Below the pieces are notes generated by a model. The model saw nothing but the letters and a program-made list of their open reading frames with translations. It did no database searches and had not been told where the DNA came from. Below, piece after piece: positions 11,691-23,820 of a stretch of DNA of 64,000 bases. Position 1 is the first letter of the stretch. Every line of letters begins with the position of its first letter. The position numbers were made by a program, and so were the translations under genes. The DNA is from Psoroptes ovis (Eukaryota; Arthropoda; Arachnida; Sarcoptiformes; Psoroptidae), in assembly GCA_002943765.1 (NCBI GenBank), contig PQWQ01000026.1:310001-374000 (forward strand), in the 5' to 3' direction.

Positions 11691-12683
11691 TGGAATTATT
11701 CGATCGATTGATTGATTGAAATTTTTTGATTTTGAAATATTATGAAATCGCTGTCAATGAAAGAAATTAAAAATTGAAAACACATTAATCAATTAAGACA
11801 ATTTTTTTCAAATTATAAGAACTTGAAGAAACGAAAATTCAAGGAAAAATTCTGGCTCATTGAATATATGAAATGTTCAACGATATCAATTCAATACCTT
11901 CAAAGTGTGAAAGATAAAAATAACCATCGATTGCTTCATTCAACAATTCGTTAATGATTCAATGATCAGTATTTTTCAGAAACAGAAACCGAAAATGAAA
12001 CAAATTTTCTGCCCTGAAAAATTATTCTCAGTGCTTTTGGTTGGAAAAATTGAACATGATTAATTAATTAATTAATTATCATTTATTTGTGTTAATGCTT
12101 CACGAAACATTTAAGAAATTATTTGTCGAATAATTTTTTTCCCGACCAAAATAATGATGATAATTATTCAATTCAATAGTGTTAATTGAATGCTTTGCAA
12201 GTGTTTTGTGTTTCGTTTATTCCTTGGGTAATCATTTGATCATGGATTGCAGAGCGAATTTTGAATGAAATTTGCGAAATACAAAAATGGAATTAGAAAA
12301 ACTAAAGATAAATTGAACCAACAACGAACTACCGTAAAAAATTGGATTACATCGTTTGAATATTTCGGAAATGTTCAATGATAATAATAATAATAATCAA
12401 AATTCATTGAAAAATATGAAATGAAACGAAAAAAAATGTAAATTAAAATTCAATAGTTTTGTATACATTTGAAAATATTCAAATGTATAGTCTTTGAATT
12501 TTGAATAAAAATGAAAATAAATTTGAATAAATCCATAAATTCTGAACACATATACATATGAATCGATTGTAATTTTGTAATAATAAGCTTTCAACATTTG
12601 TTTGAAATGTTGCATAAATATATTTACATCAACTTTTGCATTTAAAAATCAAAATGAACAGCCTTGAAGTAAATAAACAAATA

Positions 12684-12766
12684 TTAGGTTGTCCAGAAAG
12701 TTCTGGCCGATTTTCTTCATGAACAACTCTATCGATTAAGCGGAATGAACTTTTCGGACAGCCTAA
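12684..12766 (+). mobile_element. Mariner-type MITE, copy 10
   Basis: TTAGGTTGTCCAGAAAG left end, CTTTTCGGACAGCCTAA right end, flanked by TA on both sides. Majority core with a 3 bp expansion (TTTTCTTCATGAAC). Confidence 0.85.
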
Positions 12767-13947
12767 TAAATTCAATATATTCGCATATGAAATTATTTAT
12801 TCAGCGACGAAATATTTGTTGTTGTTGTTATATTTGATCATAGAAAAAAAAAACTATGACAATGTAAATATTTGATTATTTACTTATGAGGAAAAAAAAG
12901 AAGAAATCACAAAAATAGTTTTTATTTTATTGGACCAGTAAATTTCGAAAATACTCTAAGGGTCAAAGTTGATCATTGTAATTAAATTGAATCGATCAAT
13001 CAATACTTGGTATTTGGTATTTGACAATTGTCACTTTTTCTTCTTCTATTTTTAAATAATGCTGTAATCAATGATCACCGAAAATTTTGTCGAAATCAAG
13101 ATCATAGCACTCATATACTATCAATAGAAATTGCTGCTAAATCAAATCAATTTATCAAATTATTCTCAATCATTATTTATTATGACCCACAACAAATGTG
13201 TACGAATGATGATGATACTAATAATAATGATGACAACAATATAAATCACATCACTTTAACTAAAATTACGGCCAAAAAAAACTAAATTCCAAGGAAGAAT
13301 AAAGGAAGAATCAACCGAGAAAAAGAAAATAAAAGGAAAAAAGTTGTAAATATTTATTCTTGAATGATTCCGCGTATTACCAAAGAATGTATTGTTATTA
13401 TCATTATCATTATTATTATCATTATGGTCTATCACAGACGATTGAATCATAATAATGATATTTATTTCTCGCTCTTTATTCTATTCTATTCATTCATTCA
13501 TTCAATGACTGATTCATTTATTTCAAAATGTTTTAAACTTTGTTAAAACTTTTGATTTTTGTGTGTGTCGTCACTGAATGTGTAAGCGAAGAGTGTAAGT
13601 AAATAAATAAATATAAATACAAAGATAAACCAGTCAACAGCGTTGAAAAGCAGAAGAAGATGTGTGGCTGTTGTTTAAAATCCAATTTAAGCTAATTTAA
13701 ATTCAGAAACAAAATGTTTGTTTGAACTAAGCTAAACTTGAACGAAGCTAAAACGATGCGAAACTTTTACATGTTATCATTGTTATTATTATTATTATTA
13801 TATCATGAACTATCATTTTTTGCTCGTTTGTTTTTCACACCATTATTATTATCATCATTATTTTCAAACGCAATTTGAACCCTGAATCAAAATTTTAAAA
13901 ATGTTGTATTAAATTATAAATATTAAGCAGCAGCAGTGATTTTTATA

Positions 13948-14027
13948 TCTGGTTGTCCGCAAAGTTTTGGTCGATTTTCATGAGCAACTCTATTGATTAA
14001 ACGGAATGAACTTTTCGGACAACCAAA
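13948..14027 (+). mobile_element. Mariner-type MITE, copy 11
   Basis: Arms GGTTGTCCGCAAAG and CTTTTCGGACAACC with decayed outermost bases. Core TTTTCATGAGCAACTC as in the majority. Confidence 0.8.
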
Positions 14028-14144
14028 TATTTTTGAAAAATGGTGTGGAGAAAGAGATATGGGATAATTCAATATAATTATCATTTTTGAATGTGTGTTT
14101 ATGTGTGTGTATCTACTGCTGAAATAATCGATTGACATCGAACA

Positions 14145-14162
14145 TTTTTTTTTTTTTTTTTT
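14145..14162. repeat. Poly(T) run, 18 bp
   Basis: Eighteen consecutive T, about 120 bp right of MITE copy 11. Confidence 0.8.
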
Positions 14163-14362
14163 GAAATGTAGTGAAACCCTGAAATCATTTCGTGAAATCT
14201 ATTCAAATGTTGAACAAACAATAATAATAATAATAATGTTATGATATGATAATAATAATCATAATAATTATAATTAAAAATCGATCAATTTCATATGAGA
14301 ATAATTGATTTCATATTGAGATTCAATGAGATTCAATTTTCATTAAATTGATTATTTCATAC

Positions 14363-14392
14363 TGATGATGATGATGATCATCATCATCATCA
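14363..14392. repeat. Palindromic GAT/ATC trinucleotide tract
   Basis: A run of TGA/GAT units turns at a central GATC into ATC/TCA units, giving a perfect 30 bp palindrome. The ATC side continues to about 14399. Confidence 0.8.
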
Positions 14393-16173
14393 TCATCATT
14401 AACCTGATTTTATTTAAAATCAATATTTTTTTTCTTCAAATGAATCAATCACAAATGAATACATTTTCCATAATAGTGATTTGCAGCAAGGAAGAAAAAA
14501 CACCTGAAAATTTTTTTTCTGATTATATTTGATTGAATTTCAATTTATAAAATACAATGAGATCTAATACAATGAAAATGTTGGCTGCCCCGCAATAATT
14601 TTCATTGTTATTTCATTTTTATTATCGTTTGGCGGCCAAAACAAAATGGCTTTGAAACATGAAAATACTTTGATTATTTCATTTTATTTTGTTTTGTTTT
14701 GGTTGAAAACAAATTTCATCGATTTCAAATGAATTAATCAATGAATGAATGAATGAATGACCTAAATATTTGAGTTTTTTTTTTGGTTGTTTTGTAATAA
14801 ATAGACAATAATTTAGCTTAACGATGATCATCATCATAATCATAATGATAATGATAACAATCGATAGACATTTTCTTATGTCTATGAAAAACAACAAAAG
14901 AATTTGTATTTTTCCAAAATGGGAATTAATTTGAATGATATTCATTCAATTCAATCCAATTCAATATAATACATAATATCTATCTATTCAAGGATTAAAT
15001 TGAATTTGAATCAAAACTTTGAATTTCGAATTATCGAAAAAAAAAACTTGTTGGGCGTAGTATCGTAGATCTATTATTGATCTGCCGCAGTGGATTCACA
15101 AGTGTATTAACCTGAATTTTCAATGATAATAATCATCGACGATAATTTGAAAAAGAAAATGTCGAAATTTACTCACGAAAAAATAAAATCCCCATAAATC
15201 TCAGTGAATAAATAAATAAATAAATGAACAAGTAAATTACAATCGAAATTACAAATGAAATTGCCAAATATAAATGGCCAAAAAAAAATAAATGAATTAT
15301 GAATTGTAATAATGAGTTTTCTATTCCGATGGCCGCGATGGGGACAAAAAAACTCTTTGAATTCAAAGATTCATTAGTTGTATGCATTCGCTGTGTCATT
15401 TGAACAAATAATGCAGGAAAAAACAAATGAACAATTAGCGAAACGGGGGCAAAAAAAAAAAAAAAAATTTGAAACTCTGAAATTGAATCTAAGGATAAAT
15501 TGAAATGAATGAATCTAAGAAATGAATGAATGAATTTAAATGAATCTCGGAAATTCAAATAAATGAATTATTTTTTTTCTCATTTCTCTTCCAAAATCTT
15601 CCATATTTCTTTTTTTTTTAAAGGGAATATTCCATTTCTTGGAACAATCATTTGTTTGATTTCTCGAGAATAATTATCATTATTTTATATATTCATATTG
15701 AAGGAAATATAAGCATAAAACAAAATAGATTATATTTTTATTATTTTTGTTCAAATAATAATAATTATAATGATCAAATGAATGAATGAATGAATGATGA
15801 ATGAAAAATAATGAACTAATCAAGTGAATGACTGTGAGAGAAACTAACTATTGATTCATATGCAATGTATGATATGAATATTTCGTAATAATAATAATAA
15901 TGATGAGGAAAGAAATACTATAAGAAATAATAATGGTAAAAATGAAAAATGATGATATACACAAATGATAATAATAATAATAATAACAAAAAATACAAAT
16001 TCAATTTGTTCCAAAAATGAACAAATGAATATATATTGTTGAATCTATTAGCGTGTGTGGTGTGCCTTCGGAAGCATATTTCAAAGACAAATACATGAAT
16101 ATTTTTCAATTGTACATTCATTTTCTTCATTTTTCCATCAATGGGAAAAATTATTCAAGAAAAGAAAAAAATA

Positions 16174-16253
16174 TAAGGCTGTCCATAAAGTTTTGGCCAA
16201 TTTTCATTAGCAACTCTATTGATTAAGCTCGATGAACATTTCGGACAACCTAA
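16174..16253 (+). mobile_element. Mariner-type MITE, copy 12
   Basis: Left arm AAGGCTGTCCATAAAG is decayed; right arm TTTCGGACAACCTAA is intact. Majority core with ATTAGCAACTCTATTGATTA. Confidence 0.8.
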
Positions 16254-16318
16254 TATATTTCATTTCATTAAAATGTATTGTTGCATATATGTGGTACATG
16301 AAAATTGATTGAAAGCTA

Positions 16319-16360
16319 AAAATTTCGATTTTTTCTCATGAGAGAAAAAATCGAAATTTT
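16319..16360. repeat. Perfect 19 bp hairpin with a 4-base loop
   Basis: Left arm AAAATTTCGATTTTTTCTC at 16319-16337, loop ATGA, exact complementary arm at 16342-16360. It lies 66 bp right of MITE copy 12 and has no sequence in common with it. Confidence 0.75.
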
Positions 16361-19300
16361 GAATATATATTCATACAATGAACAAAATGAATGAATGGAA
16401 TGAATGAAATGAAATTAAATAAATGAATGGAATTAAAATGAAAATGAAACAGAAAATGCATAGAGATTCCTTAAGACTGATTATTTTGAATAATTTACCA
16501 GCGATGAGGATCGAGAAGAAGAAACCTGAACAACCAAAACGAAAACACGAAACTCTCATCACGAAACCATATTCAATATATCGAAATGTATATTGTTTGA
16601 ATAGTGAATTGTTTTTTGCGAATAATAATAACAATTTGAATGATAATAATAGTTTCACAATTGTACAAATGTAATCAAATTCAATCATTGAATTTCTCCA
16701 TTTTCATTGAATCCTATCTTGGAGAATTCAAGAATTTGTGATCCAAAATATAAAGCATTTGAATGAATTGAATGAAATGAAATTATTTCTGACTTTTGTT
16801 TCAATTCAATTTCAGAGCTATTGTTTCGTATATTTTAATTCATTGTTTGCCTAACATGTTCATCTATGAATGAATGCTAGGAAATAATACAAGACAAATT
16901 AATTTCTATGTATTTGATTAAATATTTGGCGGTAAAAGAAAAAAATTTGAATATTTATTCATTTTATTTTGGTTTGTCTCATTTTATTTAAAACATAAAT
17001 AAGTGAATAATGTTTTAATTATTATTTGTGGATATAGATGATGATGACAATCAATGAATGAATGAATGATGGAACGATTTAATGAATGAAATGAATTGAA
17101 AATGCGAAATATTACAAAGAAAAACAATGATTCAACAATGCGACAATTCATTACAATTATTCACATTAATTAATTAATGAATCAATCAACACAACGCAAA
17201 CAAAGAGAAATTTTATTCATTGAATTTTTTGGTTTTGAATCATTTGTTTTACTGGAAATTATTGTTCGGAAAATTGTCATTTTAACATGTTTTTTTTCTG
17301 GTATTTGCATGCAATGTATGTATTGCCATTATACAAGAAACAATGTCAACGACATTTTGATTCAAATTTTAAATGATTTTCTTATGTATATTGTTCATAG
17401 ATAAAGATTCTAATAATAATGATGATGATGAAAATATATTTTGTTTAAATGCAAGAGTTAATGGATGATAATAATTGGTTTGTGATGACAATGAAACAAC
17501 AACGACAACAAAATTGAAACAATTTTCATGTTTCAATCAAAGAACTCATATTGCTGAAATGAAAACTTTTATTTTTGAAAATTTCCAAAAGACTTTTGAA
17601 TTAAAGAATTAAGAAAAAATGAGAGAAAAAAATTCAAACAATATTTGATCGTAGACAAGTAATTTACATCAATTTACTACTCACTTACTTATTTACTTAC
17701 TTTCTTTACTTCATTTCATTTCCATTCTCTCATACATTTTTCACATACTACAATTATGTGATTGATCAAAGAAATAAAACAAAACAAACAGAACAAAAAA
17801 ATATTTCACTTAATTCGAATGTAAATTATTATTATTTTATTTTTTTTTTTTCATAATGAAAATTTAATGAAAATAAATGAATGACAATTTATTGTATTGT
17901 CGAAGCAAAACACTGGGAATAAAATTTTTTAAGCTTGAAATACATATACGATACATTAGAAGAGAAATGATGCCCAAGAAAAAATGGCGAAAAACTAAGA
18001 ATAAAAAAAGAATATCTCCAAGATATTCATAGTCTTAATAACTGTGACATATAAAACCAAAGATGATCTTTGAAGAATTTTTAGAATTTTTCGATTATTT
18101 TCCACAAAACGTATCAGAAACTTGGATAATGAGCAATACATTTATTTAAACGGAACAAAAAAAAATTTTAATTGAATTTCAAATCACATTGATCTTTGAT
18201 GAATTAAGTAAACACAAACGAATAAAACAAACCAAAACAAAAGAAGCTGAAAAAAATCAATAAATCAATGCCATAAAATTGTTATGATCATCATTAATTT
18301 GAACAATATGAAGAAATATGAACAAATAACAATGGCGAAAAAAAATTAAAAATGAAACAAATACAAGTGAATGAACACTAATTACAAATACGGAAATATG
18401 AAAACCAACAACATGATGAATTGTAAACAATGAACAATCGAAAGATGCTTTTTGATTCATGCTTGTTATAATGGTTCAGAGTTTTCACCATAGGAAAAAT
18501 TGTGTTTTCAAAATGAATTCATGGATGAATTGATTTAAGATTTAAAATCATGCGAATTATTTCAGTGAAAACATGAAATTTTCACTCGAAATTCAGTAGA
18601 ATCAATTACACAGATACAAACATGTGAACATCAAATGTAATGAATTGAACTGAATAATTTTAAATTTCAGAAAAAAAAAATGAATAAAACATTACCGATT
18701 ATGAAAGATGATGATAATGTTGATGATAATAATACTAGATATAAATATTCATTGGTGATGAAACAATTTTTCAAAAATGAAAAATAAAAATTATTCAAAA
18801 TTATCTGCTTTAAACACTTTGAGCACCAAAACAACAGAAAAATGACACACAACAGCAATGGAATGATAACAACAACATTGAATTTATGAATTTATGAATA
18901 TGAATGACAATGAACATAAACTATCGAAGAGAACAAAAATGAATGAATCAAATTCTTATAATTCAAGATTATCAAAAACAAAAATAAAAATATACATTCA
19001 CAATTCCATAGTCTTTATCTCTTTTTTTTTCGCATGCATACATTATTCAATATGAAATGAAATGAAATGGCAAAAAGAAAATTCATCCAAAAAAAAATGT
19101 TGAATGGTGGGCACAATCATTTGAAAACATTGTGTTTTCGGTTATTCGTATCTCTTATGCATGCACCATAACCATAACCAACCGAAGGAAGCCAAAGAAA
19201 CTGAACATTGAATGAAACTACATGTGAACACAAGCAAATGCTTTATGAGTGTGCCGAATTCACGAATATCGCCGAATAACAATGGCGCCGGTGCAATTTT

Positions 19301-20852
19301 TATTTTGATCAAAAATTTTTCCATTTTTCTTTGGCTGAAAAACATTTCCATGATACTTGAACACACACATACACATAAACGAACTGATGAAATGAACACA
19401 ATGAACTATTATACATTGAAAATGCACAGAAATTCGCTTCCTTGTGCTTTTAGATATTAAGCAAATAAATAAATAAATAAATGAGTTGAATTCTGTTGAA
19501 AAATTCTGTATCGTTTTTTGGATATTATCATAATAACGATAATAATAATAATAATATATTAATCTACAACAATGTACACCGATAAACAATGTCAACGACG
19601 ATGATAATAATAATAATGATAATAAAATTTCTTAAGAAATGAAATTTTCTTAAGAAAATAAAGAAAAATTATCAAAGGATAAATAAATAAATAAATATCG
19701 TTAAAATGAAATGATAATATCGATAAATTTTGATTTTGTTTGATTCTTCGAATAAGAAATAATTCGAAATTTTCAAAAAAAAAACAAAATTTAAACTAAA
19801 ACGATTCTTTTTAAAACGATTAATATCTCGTATCCATTCATTCATTCAACATTCATTTTCTTATGTGTTTGCCATTTTCAAAAAAATTAATGAAAGTCTA
19901 ATCGACGTAGAGTGGCTGGATAAACGATTGAATTCTATGAATTCTTAAACCTTATTTCATTTCAGCAAATTTTCCGATGCTGATTCTTGATTTTTCTTAC
20001 ATAGATTTCAATCGAAACAAATCAATCTAATCTAATCTTGATGAGTGAAATTTTGAAATTTCGGAATAATTTTCACGTATAAAATGTAAATGTTTCAATG
20101 TTTGTACGTCATTGCAAGTTGAATATTTATTGTTTTGATCGGGAAAAATAATCATTGATTTTTTGGATTGAATTTGAAAACGGTAAATATTCGAATGAAT
20201 ATTTTTAGAATCGATTTAAACCAGTCAATATTCAAATATTCAATATTTATTCATTTGTTTGAATTGCTTTACATGGAAAAGTATTTTATATTTTGGGCAA
20301 AATGAATTTTCGTTTCTTTCTTCAAATAGTCAAATCTATATGAATGTAATTGATTTTTCTATTTCACATTGATTGCGTATAATAATTATTAGTATTGATT
20401 AATTATGAAATTCATTTCTATTCAATTCTCATACATATTTTCTCATGAAATAAGTGGAAAAAATAAGGAAACAATTGAAAATAATGATTGAAAATGAAAA
20501 AAAAATCAAATTTAATCGATTTGTTCCACAGATATATTCCTCGACATTCATGATAAATGCAACGAAAAAATTTTTTTTTTTGATGAATCTAATTACTTAG
20601 AAATGAAATTATTGGAATATAAATGTACGACTTTAGAAGCCTTTGAAATGAATAACGGGAAAAAAACCTTAGAAAAAACAGAAAAAAACCTTTTAAAATA
20701 TCATAAAAAACCTTAGAAATAACCTAGAGAAGAACCTTTTCCGATGAATGAAAACCTTTTCATAATTTAAAAAAAAAATGAGAAAACTTTTAAAAACGAA
20801 GACAACGAAAATCGACGTAGACATATTAGTTATATGATAATGATTATAAATA

Positions 20853-20933
20853 TTAGGTTGTCCGGAAAGTTCATTCCACTTAATCAATCAAATTTGCTCA
20901 TGAAAATCAGCCAAAACTTCTCGAGCAACCTAA
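20853..20933 (-). mobile_element. Mariner-type MITE, copy 13 (inverted orientation)
   Basis: TTAGGTTGTCCGGAAAG left end, diverged right end (ACTTCTCGAGCAACCTAA), TA on both flanks. The internal part is inverted relative to the majority. It is the last copy; none was found between here and 64000. Confidence 0.8.
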
Positions 20934-23820
20934 TAATAATGACAATGAAAATATACGATGAAATGATGACTGTGCTGCTATGGTTAAGAAATAGAGATTG
21001 TTTCGATAATGTTTTTTGAATCGTTAACGATTTTTCGGTTTCGATTCTATTATTTTCAATTCATCGAAATTCAATGATATTCAATGGTTCATATTCATAT
21101 AATTGAATAGGAATAAAATATAAAAATAATTCATTTTTTCCCAAGAAAATTCATTTTGAATTTTTTTTTATTCATTCATTCATTTTCCAAAGAAAATCTA
21201 TTGTTGTTGTTGTTGTGGTTTGGTCTTTATTGGGTCCTTTAAAATTCTTTATTTGTTCAATGAATGATAAAGAAAAATATTCGTGAATATTGAATATATT
21301 GAAGGTGGTATTCACCAGCAATAATGATAATGATAATAATGATGGCCCTTTATGGATAGCCATGATAATCATTCCGATAATTTCAATGATAATCATAAAC
21401 ATATGGAAAAGATCGAATCGTTAACAAGGAAGATCGATGGTTTGAGATATATGAAAAGGGAAATTTTGGGAACTACGACAACAACAACAACAGCAAAAAT
21501 TCATGTGAAAATTTTGTTCGAAATAAAATCAATATTATTTAACATTGAATTGAACAATCAATTTTGGCTGTCGCCAAAGAAAAAGGGCCAGAATAATCTC
21601 AAAAAACCATTAAATTACAAATTCACAATCAATGAACAAAGGGAATATATAGTATTTGAATTCGGTGATAATAATGATTTCAATATTTTTATTTGGGGCC
21701 ACAATAATATAGAATTGAATCGAAAATTTTTTTTGAAATAATCAAAGATAATCTTGACCAGACATTTGAAAATTATCCTCTATTTATCATTGTTTTCTAT
21801 TCTTTAATAATATAATCAGACTATCGAGACATTATGTGTCTGCAAAAGTCTATGCTAATGGAGAGAGAGAGTGAATAATAAATAAAGATTAATAATTTTC
21901 AAGAATGAAAATAATGGATTAATTATGCGAATTTTATTCAAATGAACACAATTCACCGAAAAACAAATGAAAAATTAATGCATTCAAGAGAAAATGTTGT
22001 GAATAACAAAGGCAAGAAATCGATTGATTGATTGATTGATCAGAAATTAACTTGTCATTCATAATATCATTCAATTCATTCATGATATGTTCGACTTGTT
22101 CAAGTTGAATTAATCTCTTGAAATTTGTCAAAATTAATCATGATCAAAATCGACAAGAATGAACAAGACATTTCACACAGATTTGTAAAAATGTAATGCA
22201 TTTTTCTTGCAGAATTTCTGCAGCATACAAAGATAATCATTATACATCAATAGATATTGATAATTACAAAATTCATTTAATGATACATTCTTAAGACAAT
22301 CACTTATTGACTAATATGTTCAATGAAATTGACAACAAATGAAATAATAATAAAACGAGCAAAATTCCAATTGTTATTATCATTCTTTTAATTTGATTAA
22401 ATTTCAATTTTATTTTGGATTTATTTGATCATTATGATAGCAGCTTTGGGATAATGACAAATATTTCAAAATTTGAGAAGAGTAAATTAAATGACAAAGC
22501 TAAAAATTGGAAAATAAAATAAAATGGAACTGAAATTGTCTTCAATTCCCATGTTATGCCATTCATTCAATTCGATTGATTCATTCATTCATTCATTCAA
22601 TAAGAAAACAAACAACAATCAAGTATTATTAACTTGTTATTTACACTTGTCTTAAATAACATTTAACACATTTTTAATGAATTCTGATAATGTATTGTTG
22701 ATGATTGTTATCGTTTATTTAAACTCTAATATTTTCAACACAGAGAGAGATTATCACACCATTGAATTTAATTATTTTTCTTACATTTTATTTTACAAAA
22801 TTGATGATACAAATTGAAAAGCAATTTATCGAAATTTTCGTTTTTTCGAACAAATAAAAAATAAATAAATTTTCGTTTAATATTAATGCATTTGTATGAA
22901 ATGCTATGATATGAATTACATTATCATCGCATTTTAATCATAAATTCATATGTTCATGTTCAAATGAGCAAATATGTGTGTGTGTGTCGCTGAATAAATT
23001 ATCATTTTGATGTAATTACTATGAGACAATTCACTAATGATTTGAATTTTGTATTTTAATCAAAAATGTTCAAATGTTTTTTTTTTCAATATGCATTTCA
23101 ATCAAACATTTTTTTTACGACAAATCATACGATTCATGTATTCATATGTTCATCGCTATGGTAATGAATATGAAAATATTTTTTTTTTCAAATGAATTTT
23201 GTCTGTTTTACTTGAAAATTTTTGAATTAAAATGGTTGGATCAATTTTTCAATTTAAAATTTTCGGAATTTTTAGTTTGATAATTATAAAACAAATGAAT
23301 CACTGCTATCTATGGGTATAACTTTTTATGTTAAAATTTGAAAAATTTTTGAAAATTACGACTAAAAATACCGAAAAACACATAAATCATTATTTTGATA
23401 ATGAAATTGTGTTAAGAATGTTTGGAATTTTCATTGGTTAAAAATGATAAGATTTTGTCTTAATATTAAAGGTAAATAATAACCATTCGTAGACATATGA
23501 ATGTGATTATGTCAAAATGTTGGAAAGAATATCATAAATTATCGTCAAAATAATAATAATATAAATGAAATGAATCGCAATTGACAAATAAAGAAATTTG
23601 AAAATCCAAGATGACAGATTTATTATGAATCATTGACCATGAGGTCACACATTTTAAGGCTTAGATTCCTTCGATTTGATTAGAGTTTAATTCAAATCAA
23701 ATCTAAAATGAATTGTAAAATCTGCTTTTTGCCAAAATCATTTCATTTAAATAATTTGACTGCATTAGTTTACGATAATTTTCCATCGAGAAAATTGGAG
23801 AAAAACTCCAAATAATTTGA

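Larger units (their letters stand above)
11648..23820. other. Gene-poor A+T-rich region with MITEs and microsatellites
   Basis: No coding exon recognised on either strand. The longest open frames (21352-21741 plus and 15169-15558 minus, both 129 codons) have chance-like composition and no motifs. The region holds four mariner-type MITEs, a perfect 19 bp hairpin (16319-16360), a GAT/ATC palindrome and several homopolymers. It would include the promoter of the candidate exon at 11647 and that of the SLC26 gene at 23821, but no specific site could be supported. Confidence 0.55.

Noticed and set aside
15169..15558. 129-codon minus-strand frame
   Set aside because: Phe/Leu/Ile-rich from T-rich simple sequence and LFIYLFIY-type repeats; no family resemblance.
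16371..16688. Overlapping open frames of 105 (minus) and 83 (plus) codons
   Set aside because: Neither has a motif or plausible splice structure; they mirror each other over AT-rich sequence.
21352..21741. 129-codon plus-strand frame
   Set aside because: Low-complexity ends (Thr run from ACA repeats), no recognisable domain, no splice partners. Probably chance.
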